Part shown: piece after piece, positions 25,600 through 34,494 of the stretch
Layout: the number at the start of each line of letters is the position of its first letter
Position numbering within the stretch: position 1 is the first letter of the stretch
Assembly (NCBI GenBank): GCA_017457105.1
Contig: JAFTIA010000009.1
Span: forward strand, 1-64,000
Origin: Lentisphaeria bacterium
GTDB taxonomy: Bacteria > Verrucomicrobiota > Lentisphaeria > Victivallales > Victivallaceae
Direction of reading: 5' to 3'
Length of the DNA: 64,000 nucleotides
The notes under the pieces: model-generated
Told to the model about the DNA's origin: nothing
Database searches by the model: none
What the model saw: only the letters and a program-made list of their open reading frames with translations
Translations under genes and position numbers: made by a program

Positions 25600-25619
25600 T
25601 TTTTCCCCTTCAAGATGCT

Positions 25620-25648
25620 AAAAAAAGGCACCCCGGCAGGGATGCCTT
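25620..25648 (-). terminator. Rho-independent terminator after the small beta-sandwich gene
   Basis: On the minus strand, AGGCATCCC pairs with GGGGTGCCT (one mismatch) around a four-base loop and is followed by seven Ts. It sits between two genes of the operon, so it may lower expression of the large downstream gene relative to the small secreted proteins. Confidence 0.8.
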
Positions 25649-25661
25649 CGGGTAATTGTTT

Positions 25662-26126
25662 TTATTTTGCCGGAGCAAAATCCACACTGCGGATAATAAA
25701 ATCCGCTTGCGGCTTGTACTGGCTGTAAATATAGAATGTGAAGGAATGGACTCCTTCCGGAATATCCGCCGTAAAGACGGTCTTTTGGAATTTATCTGCC
25801 GCTCCTGTAAGAGGAATGGAGGTGCGGGAAACTTTTTTGTTGATCACCGTTACCATCTGGGCACCGGCAACCGTGCAGGAGGCATCCAGCGTGATCGTAT
25901 ATTTCCCCGGCTGATCGACGGTGATTTGGCGTGAGATCCCCCATTCTTTTCCGTCACTGGTATCCACGATCCGGAGGAGGTTATTTTCGTACCGGATGAT
26001 CCCGGGGCCCTTGCCGTAAACTTTCCAGCCCTGCGGAAACCCTTTGGCATCCGGCGTCAGCGGGAGTTCTGCCGCCGCTGCAGTGAGTCCAAGCGCAAAC
26101 AATGCCGGCAAAAAAATCTTATTCAT
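25662..26126 (-). CDS. Small secreted beta-sandwich protein, stand-alone copy of the neighbour's N-terminal domain
   Basis: The 154-residue protein has a signal peptide (MNKIFLPALFALGLTAAAAE) and then a single domain. Shared runs with the first 150 residues of the 1460-residue neighbour include PDAKGFPQGW, YGKGPGI, NLLRI/KLLRI, PGKYxIT, GAQMV and FYIY/LYIY, so one arose from the other. The fold is probably a carbohydrate-binding-module-like jelly roll. It could hold the substrate outside the cell, but binding is inferred only from context. AAAAGGA lies before the ATG, and a terminator follows the gene. Confidence 0.75.
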   Translation of the reverse strand: MNKIFLPALFALGLTAAAAELPLTPDAKGFPQGWKVYGKGPGIIRYENNLLRIVDTSDGKEWGISRQITVDQPGKYTITLDASCTVAGAQMVTVINKKVSRTSIPLTGAADKFQKTVFTADIPEGVHSFTFYIYSQYKPQADFIIRSVDFAPAK

Positions 26127-26159
26127 TTTAATGTATCCTTTTTATTTGAGGGTAAGAGA

Positions 26160-26933
26160 TCACCAATAAGCACCGGTACTGCCGCTGGGACCTTCCACAT
26201 AGTAGTACCAGACATTTTTTCCGGAAATAACGGTTGCCGTACGGGGCTGATATTTGAACGCGGAGGTGTGTCCGTCCAGGTGAACCACATTGATGGAATC
26301 GCCGCCATGGGTCCCCCACGGGATTGCATCGTATGTTTCGCCGCGCCCCCACCAGTTACTGTTATATGCCCCCCACAGTGCTTCATTGATATCCCATTTG
26401 ACCGATGGAACTTTACAGCTGGTGATTTTGACACCTTTCAGGACGGACGAAGCATTGACCCAATACCCGAAGGCACTTTGGGGCCTTCCGTAACTGCCGC
26501 TGGACGCAAGAACGGAACCACTCATACTCCACGGCTGCCAGTTTGATTTCTCCGGCCATCCGGAAATGGAAAGTTTGGTGTCATAGCCGATCCATTTGGT
26601 GTAGCCCTGACAGAGCGGGGCTGCGGCATAGGTTTTGCCATCGCTTTTCGCTTTGCGGGAGCACAGGGTTTTATCGTAGTTGTTTTCATAAAGAGTCCGG
26701 AACCACCAGGATTGTAAGCTGTTTTTATCGGCTACTGCAGTCGGCAGAATATAGTCATCAAAGTCTGCTGTGTAAGCCTGCCGTGCCTGACTTAACTGTT
26801 TGAGATTGCTTATACAGCTGGCGGAGTACGCTTTTTCCCGTGCCTGCTGCAGTGCCGGGAGCAGCATGGCGGCGAGGATCGCAATAATGGCGATCACAAC
26901 CAGAAGTTCGATCAGTGTAAATTGTTTTTTCAT
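26160..26933 (-). CDS. Type II secretion/type IV pilin-like pseudopilin (second of a pair)
   Basis: The 257-residue protein begins [20 protein letters not shown], a prepilin leader without a leading Gly but with the conserved FTLIE start and hydrophobic helix, followed by [12 protein letters not shown]. After a conserved N-terminal third ([29 protein letters not shown]) comes a tryptophan-rich variable region and a closing [13 protein letters not shown], the pattern common in PVC bacteria. The ATG at 26933 has AAGGAA upstream; the open frame extends further but without support. Such proteins occur in large numbers in Lentisphaerota and may form short surface pseudopili. Here the gene lies in a glycan-degradation operon. 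Confidence 0.88.
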   Translation of the reverse strand: MKKQFTLIELLVVIAIIAILAAMLLPALQQAREKAYSASCISNLKQLSQARQAYTADFDDYILPTAVADKNSLQSWWFRTLYENNYDKTLCSRKAKSDGKTYAAAPLCQGYTKWIGYDTKLSISGWPEKSNWQPWSMSGSVLASSGSYGRPQSAFGYWVNASSVLKGVKITSCKVPSVKWDINEALWGAYNSNWWGRGETYDAIPWGTHGGDSINVVHLDGHTSAFKYQPRTATVISGKNVWYYYVEGPSGSTGAYW

Positions 26934-26967
26934 TGTAATTTCCTTAATATTAATGAAGGTTGATTTA

Positions 26968-27762
26968 TTACCAGTCTGCATTGGCATCGTCAGACGGAGA
27001 GACGCAATAGGTTCTCCAAACCGTTTTCCCGGAGGAGAGAACCGTATTGTATGTTACCGCCTGAAAACTTTCTGCGTGACCATCCAGATGGACCGTGTTG
27101 ATGGCATTATTGCCATGGACACCCCAGGGAATGGAGCTGTAAGTCGTCCCCATGCCCCACCAGCCGGCGAGATAGGCGACCCACAGATTATCATTGAAGT
27201 CCCACTGTTCGGAGGGCTTTTTGCAGGAGGTGATTTTCTGCCCCGGGTTGATCCAGGAGGTGTTGTTGAAATATCCGGCAAATCCCTGCGGACGGCCATA
27301 GCCGCCATTGGAGCCCAGAACGGTGCCATCCTGTTTATACTGCTGATACGTTCCGCTGGTGGGATAACCGTTGATGGAAAGGTTGGTTTCCCATGCCCCT
27401 ACCAACCGGTTGCTGCCGGGGCAGAGAGGAGCTGCCGCAACAACATTGTTGTTTTGCTTGTATTTCCGGGAGCACATGCTCTTCAGATAATTTCCGTAGA
27501 AAAAGACACCGGGCCACCACAATTGCTGACCGTATGTCAGGGCTGTGGTCAGGGAATTGGCAACAGCGGTCGGCAGGATATAATCGTCATAGTCCGCCGT
27601 ATAGGCCTGCCGTGCCTGCGCCATTTGTTTCAGGTTGCTCAAACAACTGGTAGCATGGGCCTTGTCCCGGGCTTTGTTCAGTGCAGGAAGCAGCATGGCC
27701 GCAAGAATGGCGATGATGGCGATCACAACCAACAGTTCGATCAGTGTGAAATGCTTTTTCAT
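26968..27762 (-). CDS. Type II secretion/type IV pilin-like pseudopilin (first of a pair)
   Basis: The 264-residue protein starts [20 protein letters not shown], continues [23 protein letters not shown], then [20 protein letters not shown], almost the same as the next gene through about residue 68. The middle differs (many Gly, Asn, Tyr), and the end [13 protein letters not shown] is shared. The split between constant ends and a variable middle suggests a common assembly mode with different exposed surfaces. AAAGGA precedes the ATG. The gene lies 38 bases after the regulator gene and 34 bases before its paralogue. Confidence 0.9.
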   Translation of the reverse strand: MKKHFTLIELLVVIAIIAILAAMLLPALNKARDKAHATSCLSNLKQMAQARQAYTADYDDYILPTAVANSLTTALTYGQQLWWPGVFFYGNYLKSMCSRKYKQNNNVVAAAPLCPGSNRLVGAWETNLSINGYPTSGTYQQYKQDGTVLGSNGGYGRPQGFAGYFNNTSWINPGQKITSCKKPSEQWDFNDNLWVAYLAGWWGMGTTYSSIPWGVHGNNAINTVHLDGHAESFQAVTYNTVLSSGKTVWRTYCVSPSDDANADW

Positions 27763-27800
27763 TCGCAGTCCTTTCTCTTTTGTTTTGTTCCGTTAAAATC

Positions 27801-28826
27801 TTATCGCTCTATCAAACTTACATTTGCATAAATACGCTTTGCCATATAACCGGGATTGGCAGCTCTGCGCTCCGCTTCCTCCAGGGCAAGGATGCCCACC
27901 TGCCGCCAATCCGGCCCGATGGTGGTTACATGCCGGTAATCCGGCAAAAGTTCCGATTTGGCATCCAGCGTGATCACACACCTTTCGTGCGCCAGATCCC
28001 CCTGCCAGCGGATCGCCTGTTGTTGGAAATTTTCTCCGCCGGTAAAAAGGTAACCAAACTCTTCCGGCATTGCAGGCGGATCCAGGAATTGGGGCAGGAC
28101 GGGGGATTCCCGCAGTTCCGCCTTGCCCCCCGCATCGGCAAAAATGGCCTGAAAAACTTGCGCACGGAAGAGGTGCAGGGGCGTGGTATCCACATAGACC
28201 CGGACTGCTTTTTTCCCGTGTTTCAGAAAATAATCCGCTGCCAGTTCCGCCGCATTGACCGGGTCCATGGAAACCACAGAAAACAATCCGCCGTGCATCC
28301 GGTGCATTTCCACACCCACTGCCGGGACCTGCAGCCAGGAAAAATCACAGTTGTTCCGGTCGTAATTCCCCAGCATGATGATGCTCTGCTGTGCATTGAC
28401 TTCATCCACACACTTTCTGAATTCGGCAGATGCTTCTCCCCGGGAATACGGGATTGCAATATCCCGCAGCTCTGTTTTGTCACCCTGCTGCTGGCGGATG
28501 CCCCGCAGTGCATGAGCGCAGTAAGAACGCTCCAGATCCTGCGAGGCAAAGACCAGTCCTATCTGCAGAGAACCGGCGTGATTCTGCCGGACTTTGCCGA
28601 AATCCCGGACATAAACTCCGGAGCCCCGGCGGCATTCCACCAGTCCCTTTCCCTGCAAATACCACATCCCCCGCCGTGCCGCATCCAGATTGATGTCAAA
28701 CTCTTCACTCCACTGGCGCAAGGGGGCCAGCCGGTCATTGGGCTTGAGTGCGCCGCTGGCGATCTGCGACTCAATGTACCGGGTCATGGGGGTGAAAAGT
28801 TTACTGCGGACGCTGGAAGGTGCCAT
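27801..28826 (-). CDS. GntR-type transcriptional regulator with LacI-like sensor domain
   Basis: The 341-residue protein has an N-terminal winged helix of the GntR type (LFTPMTRYIESQIASGALKPNDRLAPLRQWSEEF, in pieces; ending GSGVYVRDFG) and, from about residue 85, a periplasmic-binding-protein-like domain (LQIGLVFASQDLERSYCAHALRG) of the LacI/GalR type. This arrangement is that of AraR-like sugar-responsive repressors. It likely senses a product of the encoded degradative enzymes and controls this operon, including its own gene. The start lies 6 bases after the MocA-like stop, and its ribosome binding site AAAAAAGGA lies in the end of that gene. Confidence 0.88.
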   Translation of the reverse strand: MAPSSVRSKLFTPMTRYIESQIASGALKPNDRLAPLRQWSEEFDINLDAARRGMWYLQGKGLVECRRGSGVYVRDFGKVRQNHAGSLQIGLVFASQDLERSYCAHALRGIRQQQGDKTELRDIAIPYSRGEASAEFRKCVDEVNAQQSIIMLGNYDRNNCDFSWLQVPAVGVEMHRMHGGLFSVVSMDPVNAAELAADYFLKHGKKAVRVYVDTTPLHLFRAQVFQAIFADAGGKAELRESPVLPQFLDPPAMPEEFGYLFTGGENFQQQAIRWQGDLAHERCVITLDAKSELLPDYRHVTTIGPDWRQVGILALEEAERRAANPGYMAKRIYANVSLIER

Positions 28827-28832
28827 ATTGTT

Positions 28833-29831
28833 TTATCCTTTTTTCCAGAACTCCCGCTGATGCCGGATACAGTCCGCCAGTTCCACAGCATCCAAAGACA
28901 TTTCCAGATCATTGAATGCCGGGAATCCGTTTCGCAGTCGGTCCGCAAAGGCGGCATTTTCGCCGTAGTATCCTGCCAGATAAACATCGTACCGGTTCAG
29001 CCAGGTGGGTTTGGCGTAATCGTTCCGCAAACGGGAACCGTCTTTGAAAATTTCAATATGTCCCGGCACATCACAGCCGCCCCCGGGGATGACCGTGTGG
29101 GCGATCAACGTCCAGTGGCGTGTGGTAATAGTATAACGCTCAAACGCCGCCGCCGTGGAGGGAATAAAATGGACGGAACCATATACCCCGTTGTCAAACC
29201 GGCAGTTCATGTAAATATTCCGGGCGGGTTTTTCCCGCTGAAGCTCCTGATAACGGAAATCCGCATCCACATACGCCCCGCCGGAAAGATGCCGGATGGC
29301 GTCAATGCCGTGGATACTGGTGGTGGAGAAGTCGTCATCCATCCGTTCGTACCGGTAAAATTCGGCGTGAACATGTTCAATGGGTTCTCCGCACTCTTTT
29401 TCCCGGATCTCCAACATCTGGTTCAGGAGGGGGGAGTAGCGGCGGTTGAATGCCACCATGGCGGGGGCGTTGCCTTTTTTTGCCGCATCAATGAGGGCAA
29501 GAATTTCTTCCCGGTTGCGCCCCGGAGGTTTTTCCATCATTACGGGGATTCCTTCCAGAAGAACTTCGCTGGCGGTTCTGCTGGTGGCGGCGACACCCGT
29601 CAGCACGCAGATCCCGTCCGGTTTTTCTTTTTCCGCCATTTCCCGCCAGTCACTGTAAGAACGGGGGATGTTGAACATGGCGGCAAAATGAGCGGCCTTT
29701 TCCCCATCCAGATCGGCGACTGCGGCATATTCCACATCAGGATCTTCGTTTCGCAGATAATTGTAAGACGGCCCATGGACAGCCCGGGCAAAACTGCCGG
29801 TGCCGAGGACACATATTTTGACTTTTTTCAT
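28833..29831 (-). CDS. Gfo/Idh/MocA-family oxidoreductase
   Basis: The 332-residue protein has an N-terminal Rossmann fold (VKICVLGTGSFARAVHGPS, with GxGxxA) and the family signature EKPPGRNREEILALIDAAKKG (in pieces), in which EKP provides the cofactor-site lysine. The middle has NRRYSPLLNQMLE, and the conserved HGIDAIRHLSGG supplies an active-site histidine. Such enzymes oxidise or reduce sugars and inositols with NAD(P). It is the first gene of the operon with the regulator, pseudopilins and the large lyase-like protein, so it likely handles a released sugar. AAGGA lies upstream of the ATG. Confidence 0.9.
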   Translation of the reverse strand: MKKVKICVLGTGSFARAVHGPSYNYLRNEDPDVEYAAVADLDGEKAAHFAAMFNIPRSYSDWREMAEKEKPDGICVLTGVAATSRTASEVLLEGIPVMMEKPPGRNREEILALIDAAKKGNAPAMVAFNRRYSPLLNQMLEIREKECGEPIEHVHAEFYRYERMDDDFSTTSIHGIDAIRHLSGGAYVDADFRYQELQREKPARNIYMNCRFDNGVYGSVHFIPSTAAAFERYTITTRHWTLIAHTVIPGGGCDVPGHIEIFKDGSRLRNDYAKPTWLNRYDVYLAGYYGENAAFADRLRNGFPAFNDLEMSLDAVELADCIRHQREFWKKG

Positions 29832-29888
29832 GAACTTCTGTCCTTATTGTGTTTGCAAAAGTGTTGTATTTTGTTTGATTCAGAAATA

Positions 29889-29917
29889 ATTATACATCAT
29901 TTTCTTTTGAAAGGCAA
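29889..29917 (-). promoter_or_regulatory. Promoter of the catabolic operon
   Basis: On the minus strand, TTGCCT (29917-29912), 17 bp and a perfect TATAAT (29894-29889). The 55 bases between it and the start codon contain repeated TTTG/CAAA runs that may bind the encoded regulator, though no clean operator can be fixed. Confidence 0.75.
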
Positions 29918-29997
29918 GTGTTTTTCCGGAAATTTTTGCTTTTTTTTCTGTGAATGATTCATATCGGGACAAAATCGGGGAAAAACTGGTTTTTGAC

Positions 29998-30026
29998 TTG
30001 ACGAAACGCTGTTTAAGTTGTATTGT
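29998..30026 (+). promoter_or_regulatory. Promoter of the epimerase gene
   Basis: TTGACG (29998-30003), 17 bp, TATTGT (30021-30026), about 70 bases ahead of the start codon. Confidence 0.6.
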
Positions 30027-30097
30027 TATAAGCAAGAGCAATTTCAAAAATCCGTCTGATATTGGCGGGAAACATTAAAGTACAGGAGTATAAGGTT

Positions 30098-31138
30098 ATG
30101 TTTCAGTATCCGAAGACTATTGAGAATGAAGTGCAGCTGGATGAGATCCTTTCCATGCCGGATCAGCAGTTGATCGACTTTATGAAGCGTCTGGATGGCG
30201 ATATCGCCATCCTGGGTATCGGCGGGAAGATGGGCCCCACGCTGGGCCGTCTGGCTGTGAACGCCATCAAGGCCGCCGGGGTGAACAAGACCGTGTACGG
30301 TGTTTCCCGTTTCAGCAATGCCGCTGCCCGTCAGCAGTTGGAAGACTGGGGCGTAAAGACCATCAGCTGTGATCTTATGAATCGTGAAGCTGTTGCACAG
30401 CTTCCGGATTTCCCCAACATCATCTACATGGCAGGCCGCAAGTTCGGTACGGGCGGGACGGAAAACCTCACCTGGGCGATGAATGTGATCGTGCCGACCA
30501 TCGTTGGTGAACGCTTCAAGAACAGCCGTATCACCGCTTTCTCCACCGGCTGTGTTTATCCGCTGGTCGGGCCGGAAACCTGCGGCTGTACCGAAGAAAC
30601 CCCGCTGGATCCGGTGGGTGAATATGTGCAGAGCTGTCTGGGCCGTGAACGCATGTTCGGCTTTGCTTCCCAGACTTACGGCACCAAAGTGTTGCTGTAT
30701 CGCCTGAACTACGCCATCGATCTGCGTTACGGCGTTCTGCACGATATCGGGAAGCAGGTCTGGAACGATGAACCCGTGACCAACTCCGTCGGCTATTTCA
30801 ATGTGATCTGGCAGGGGGATGCCAATAAGATCGCTCTGCTTTCTCTGGAAGAAGCCGCCAGCCCGGCTGTTCCGCTGAATGTCACCGGTCCGGAAATCAT
30901 CCGTACCGAATACATTGCGGAACGCTTTGCTGCGATCATGGGCAAAAAGGTCACCTACACCCAGCCGGTGAGCGGTGCCAAGTGCTATCTGAACAATGCC
31001 GGCAAGGCAATGCGCCTGTACGGCTATCCCCGTGTTTCTCTGGACCAGATGATCGCCTGGCAGGCGGCGTGGTTCATGCAGGGCGGCCGTTCTCTGGGCA
31101 AGCCCACCCACTTTGAAGTCAACGACGGGAAGTTTTAA
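30098..31138 (+). CDS. NAD-dependent epimerase/dehydratase-like protein
   Basis: The 346-residue protein has the glycine-rich start IAILGIGGKMGPTLGRLAVNAIKAAG (in pieces), a Rossmann fold of the extended SDR type, followed by IIYMAGRKFGTGGTENLTWAMNV and the catalytic region FSTGCVYPLVG. The expected Tyr-x3-Lys is seen as YVQSCLGRE, with the lysine replaced by arginine at most, so catalysis is unproven. Such proteins act on nucleotide sugars or sugars in sugar catabolism. The ATG at 30098 has AGGAG and AAGG upstream; a TTG at 30062 is less likely. Highly biased codon use (few rare codons) suggests strong expression. Confidence 0.75.
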   Translation: MFQYPKTIENEVQLDEILSMPDQQLIDFMKRLDGDIAILGIGGKMGPTLGRLAVNAIKAAGVNKTVYGVSRFSNAAARQQLEDWGVKTISCDLMNREAVAQLPDFPNIIYMAGRKFGTGGTENLTWAMNVIVPTIVGERFKNSRITAFSTGCVYPLVGPETCGCTEETPLDPVGEYVQSCLGRERMFGFASQTYGTKVLLYRLNYAIDLRYGVLHDIGKQVWNDEPVTNSVGYFNVIWQGDANKIALLSLEEAASPAVPLNVTGPEIIRTEYIAERFAAIMGKKVTYTQPVSGAKCYLNNAGKAMRLYGYPRVSLDQMIAWQAAWFMQGGRSLGKPTHFEVNDGKF

Positions 31139-31948
31139 GTGAAAAAGATGCGCCCGTTTTCCGGCGCAGCAGTTCTTTCTGCGCTTCTGGCGGCGGTACT
31201 CCTGGCGGGGTGCTGTACCGAAGCGCAGTACGAAGAGCGTGCCGTTGCCCGTGCCAGAGAATTTCTTCTGGAAAATTCCCCGGAACTCTCTGTGGAGCAA
31301 CGGGCGTTTGTGCGTTATAATCTGCCTGTGCTGCTGGTGGAAGGTATTTTTGGCGGCAGCGGTGTGGCAGTCAGCGACATGAGCCAGATTTGCATCACCT
31401 GGGTGATCCCCGGGGAAAAGGATGCTTATCTGGTATTCGGTGCCAGTGACGGCAGATTGCAGTCCTGGTACCCCAACCGCCTGATCCGGAAAACATTCCT
31501 GAAAGAGGAAAATTCCATTATTGCGGCGGTCAACACTGCCCGGAAATATGTGATGAACGGGCAGTATTACCAGATTTCCCGGCACGAATATAATTGTGTG
31601 CGTTTTGAAAATCCGCAGGTGATCCGGAGTCATTTTGAACTGCCGCTGGATCCGGAAGGGACCGCCACTGCTGAAGAGCTTGAGGCCCGGAAAGAGTTGA
31701 CCCAGTTTTCGCTGGTGTGGGCTCCCTCCAAGCAGGCGAACAAAGTGGTTGTCAGCGGTCTTGCCAAGTCGGATTTGAGCGGATTTACCGTTTACGGCGG
31801 CGGCTTGATGAGTCCGGAATATTTGCAGAAACACACATTGAATGTGGATCGGGTCATTGTTCCTGTTGTCAGGGAAGAGAAATCTTCCAGTGAGGCAGAC
31901 TCTTCCGGCAAGGAAGAAATGGTGGAATCTTCCGGAAAGGAAAAGTAA
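31139..31948 (+). CDS. Putative lipoprotein
   Basis: The 269-residue protein starts with GTG immediately after the epimerase stop (an in-frame ATG lies at 31148). Its signal peptide ends in LLAGCC, a lipobox, so it is probably a membrane-anchored lipoprotein. The rest is a mixed alpha/beta domain that I do not recognise, with VSDMSQICITWVIPGEKDAYLVFGASDG and a serine/glutamate-rich tail (SSSEADSSGKEEMVESSGKEK, in pieces). It sits between the epimerase and yicC on the same strand and may be cotranscribed. Confidence 0.75.
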   Translation: MKKMRPFSGAAVLSALLAAVLLAGCCTEAQYEERAVARAREFLLENSPELSVEQRAFVRYNLPVLLVEGIFGGSGVAVSDMSQICITWVIPGEKDAYLVFGASDGRLQSWYPNRLIRKTFLKEENSIIAAVNTARKYVMNGQYYQISRHEYNCVRFENPQVIRSHFELPLDPEGTATAEELEARKELTQFSLVWAPSKQANKVVVSGLAKSDLSGFTVYGGGLMSPEYLQKHTLNVDRVIVPVVREEKSSSEADSSGKEEMVESSGKEK

Positions 31949-31949
31949 T

Positions 31950-32822
31950 ATGCTCCGCAGTATGACCGGTTTTGGGAAAGGTTCGGCAACGGCCCCGGAT
32001 GGCACTGTTCTTGTGGTGGAATTGAGTGCCGTAAACCGGAAGCAGTTGGAGCTGCGTTTTTCCATGCCCCAGGAATTTGCCCCGTGGGAACCGGAGGCCC
32101 GCAAAAAAATTTCCTCCCTTGTCAGCCGGGGTTCTCTGCTGGTGCGGGTGAATATGTCCCAGTCTGCCGCCGGATTGGCGGATTTGAACCGGGAGCGGCT
32201 GGAAGCATTGATCCGGCTTTGTGACGAATATGCTCCGGAGGAGAAAAAGGGGCAGGTGAATGTGGCAACACTTCTTGGCTTGCCCGGTATTTTCGGATCT
32301 TCCGAAAATAAAGATATTTCCGCATTTCTTCCCGCATTGAATGACGCACTGGATCAGGCTCTGGCCGGATTCAATGCCATGCGGGAATGTGAAGGTTCTG
32401 CGCTTCAGCAGGAGTTGGGCGGCAGGTTGAATGGATTGCGGGATCTGCTTGCCCAGATCGAACCCCAGACTGCCGGGTTGGCAGATGCGGCAAAGGCGAA
32501 GATCCTTGCCCGGCTTGCAGATGAAAAATTGCCGGTGGATCTGAATGACGAGCGTTTCCTGCGGGAAGTGCTTTATTACGCGGACCGGGCAGATGTGACA
32601 GAAGAAGTGACCCGGCTCAAGAGTCATTTTGCACAGTTTGACCGTTTCCTTTCTGAAACGCCGGAATCCGCCGGGCGCAGTATGGATTTCCTTCTTCAGG
32701 AGATGTTCCGGGAGATCACTACTTTGGGCAACAAAGCCGGCAGCAGCGGAGTTTCCCCCCATGTGGTTGCGTTCAAAACGGAACTGGAAAAACTGCGTGA
32801 ACAGGTTCAGAATGTAGAATAA
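31950..32822 (+). CDS. yicC: YicC family endoribonuclease
   Basis: YicC proteins are conserved RNA-processing endoribonucleases that, in E. coli, help degrade the small RNA RyhB. The 290-residue protein has the family start MLRSMTGFGKGS, the typical EFAPWEPEARKKI, and the C-terminal signature LREVLYYADRADVTEEVTRLKSHFAQF (in pieces) and LLQEMFREITTLGNKA. AAAGG lies before the ATG, one base after the lipoprotein stop codon. Confidence 0.93.
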   Translation: MLRSMTGFGKGSATAPDGTVLVVELSAVNRKQLELRFSMPQEFAPWEPEARKKISSLVSRGSLLVRVNMSQSAAGLADLNRERLEALIRLCDEYAPEEKKGQVNVATLLGLPGIFGSSENKDISAFLPALNDALDQALAGFNAMRECEGSALQQELGGRLNGLRDLLAQIEPQTAGLADAAKAKILARLADEKLPVDLNDERFLREVLYYADRADVTEEVTRLKSHFAQFDRFLSETPESAGRSMDFLLQEMFREITTLGNKAGSSGVSPHVVAFKTELEKLREQVQNVE

Positions 32823-32841
32823 TTTTTTTTTGAGGTCATTT

Positions 32842-33789
32842 ATGCAGCTGGATCGCAAGTGCGGCATTGTGCCGCCGCTTTTTTCGGATAAAGATTTTGA
32901 CAAACTCGTGGAGGAGATCGGTGCCACCTATCAGGATCGGGTGGGGGTCAATCTGCAGGAGGCGCACAATCTTCCCGGTCAGCGGGAGGTTTTGGAGATC
33001 GTCAACAAGCTTCTGGAAGTTATTTTCCCGGGGTTCAGCGAAGCCCCCCGGCACCATGAGTCTTTGAATGCCGAAACTGCCGTTTTGCTCAGTGAGATCC
33101 GCCATGCGTTGTACGACCAGATCATGCGGGCAGTGCGGTTCAAGTGCCATAATGATACATTGTGCTGCAGCGATTGCGATTCTCTTGCCCGCAGTACCGG
33201 TATTGTGAATCACTTGCTGGAAGCCATTCCCGGCATCCGTGAAACCATGAAAAAGGATGTCGCCGCCGCCTATAACGGCGACCCGGCGGCAACATCTTAT
33301 GATGAAGTGATCCTTTCTTATCCCTGTATCAAAGCCATCACCATCCAGCGGCTTGCGCATGTGCTTTATTGCGAAAAGGTCCCGCTGATCCCCCGGATGA
33401 TGACGGAATTTGCTCACGCCGCCACCGGGATCGATATTCACCCGGGTGCCACATTGGGGCAGGGGGTTTTCATTGATCACGGGACAGGGGTCGTTATTGG
33501 CGAAACCGCCACCATCGGGGACAATGTCCGGATCTATCAGGGGGTGACACTGGGTGCGTTGTCCTTCCCCAAAGATGCCCATGGCAATGTGGTCAAGGGG
33601 AACAAACGCCATCCCACTGTGGGGGACAATGTTACGATCTATGCAAACGCTACAGTGCTGGGCGATATCGTTATCGGTGCCGGTTCTGTGATCGGCGGTA
33701 ACGTGTGGCTGACGGAAAGTCTGCCGCCGGGATCCCGCATTTCCATCTGCCCTCCGGAACAACTGGTCCGTTCTCCGGAAAAGAAGTGA
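32842..33789 (+). CDS. cysE: Serine O-acetyltransferase
   Basis: This enzyme makes O-acetylserine, the cysteine precursor. The 315-residue protein has an N-terminal helical part (about 1-180) with a cysteine pair cluster (LCCSDCDSL) and a C-terminal left-handed beta helix, with hexapeptide repeats in GIDIHPGATLGQGVFIDHGTGVVIGETATIGDNV (in pieces). The active-site His lies in the FIDHGTG motif. The chain is longer than E. coli CysE and closer to the long EpsC/SrpH branch. The ATG at 32842 follows TGAGG; an earlier TTG at 32830 is unlikely. The Cys cluster in the helical part is uncommon and may bind metal or sense redox state. Confidence 0.9.
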   Translation: MQLDRKCGIVPPLFSDKDFDKLVEEIGATYQDRVGVNLQEAHNLPGQREVLEIVNKLLEVIFPGFSEAPRHHESLNAETAVLLSEIRHALYDQIMRAVRFKCHNDTLCCSDCDSLARSTGIVNHLLEAIPGIRETMKKDVAAAYNGDPAATSYDEVILSYPCIKAITIQRLAHVLYCEKVPLIPRMMTEFAHAATGIDIHPGATLGQGVFIDHGTGVVIGETATIGDNVRIYQGVTLGALSFPKDAHGNVVKGNKRHPTVGDNVTIYANATVLGDIVIGAGSVIGGNVWLTESLPPGSRISICPPEQLVRSPEKK

Positions 33790-33804
33790 TCAATGGAGCC
33801 TGAT

Positions 33805-34494
33805 ATGGCTGGTTTGGCGGAAAATTACCATGGATTTCTCCGGGAGATCCGGCAGGTTGCGGAAGCGGCAAACCGTGATCCGGAAGGCGTCCGTCTTCTG
33901 GCAGTAAGCAAAACTTTTCCCAAAGAAGATATTGCAGAACTCTATCAGGGCGGATGCCGTGATTTCGGTGAAAACCGTATCCCGGAACTTCAGGAAAAAA
34001 AATCGGCATTGCCGGAGGATATCCGCTGGCATTTTATCGGGCAGTTACAGTCGAATAAAGTGCGGAAAGTGGTTCTGCTGGCAGATGTGATCCACGCTGT
34101 GGATACCCCGGCTCTGGTGGAGCGGCTGGACCGTATTTGCGGCGAAGAGGGGAAGACTCCGGCGTTTCTTCTGGAAGTCAATGTTTCCGGGGAAGCCAGC
34201 AAGAGCGGCTGTACGCCGGATGCCCTGCCGGAACTTGCCGCCGCCGCATTCCGCTGTCAATATGCCCGTTTTCAGGGGTTGATGACTATGGCTCCTGCGG
34301 ATGCGCCGGAAGTCGTGCTGCATCAGGTTTTCGGCACATTGCGGCAGTTGCGTGACAGACTTGCAGAAGAGTACCGGCAGAAACTCCCGATCCTCTCCAT
34401 GGGGATGAGCGGGGATTGGCAGATCGCCGTTCAGGAAGGCGCAACCGTTCTCCGTATCGGCAGTGCGCTTTTCGGCAGACGGGTTTACGCCTGA
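33805..34494 (+). CDS. YggS-type pyridoxal-phosphate homeostasis protein
   Basis: This 229-residue single-domain protein has the alanine-racemase-like TIM barrel of the YggS/PLPBP family, which binds pyridoxal phosphate and keeps free PLP balanced. The lysine of LLAVSKTFPKEDI is the PLP-bonding residue; other family marks are DFGENRIPELQEK, WHFIGQLQSNKVRKV and LSMGMSGDWQIAVQEGATVLRIGSALFG (in pieces). The ATG at 33805 has GGAG 6 bases upstream; one at 33793 is possible. It overlaps the convergent phosphoesterase gene by 10 bases. Confidence 0.92.
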   Translation: MAGLAENYHGFLREIRQVAEAANRDPEGVRLLAVSKTFPKEDIAELYQGGCRDFGENRIPELQEKKSALPEDIRWHFIGQLQSNKVRKVVLLADVIHAVDTPALVERLDRICGEEGKTPAFLLEVNVSGEASKSGCTPDALPELAAAAFRCQYARFQGLMTMAPADAPEVVLHQVFGTLRQLRDRLAEEYRQKLPILSMGMSGDWQIAVQEGATVLRIGSALFGRRVYA

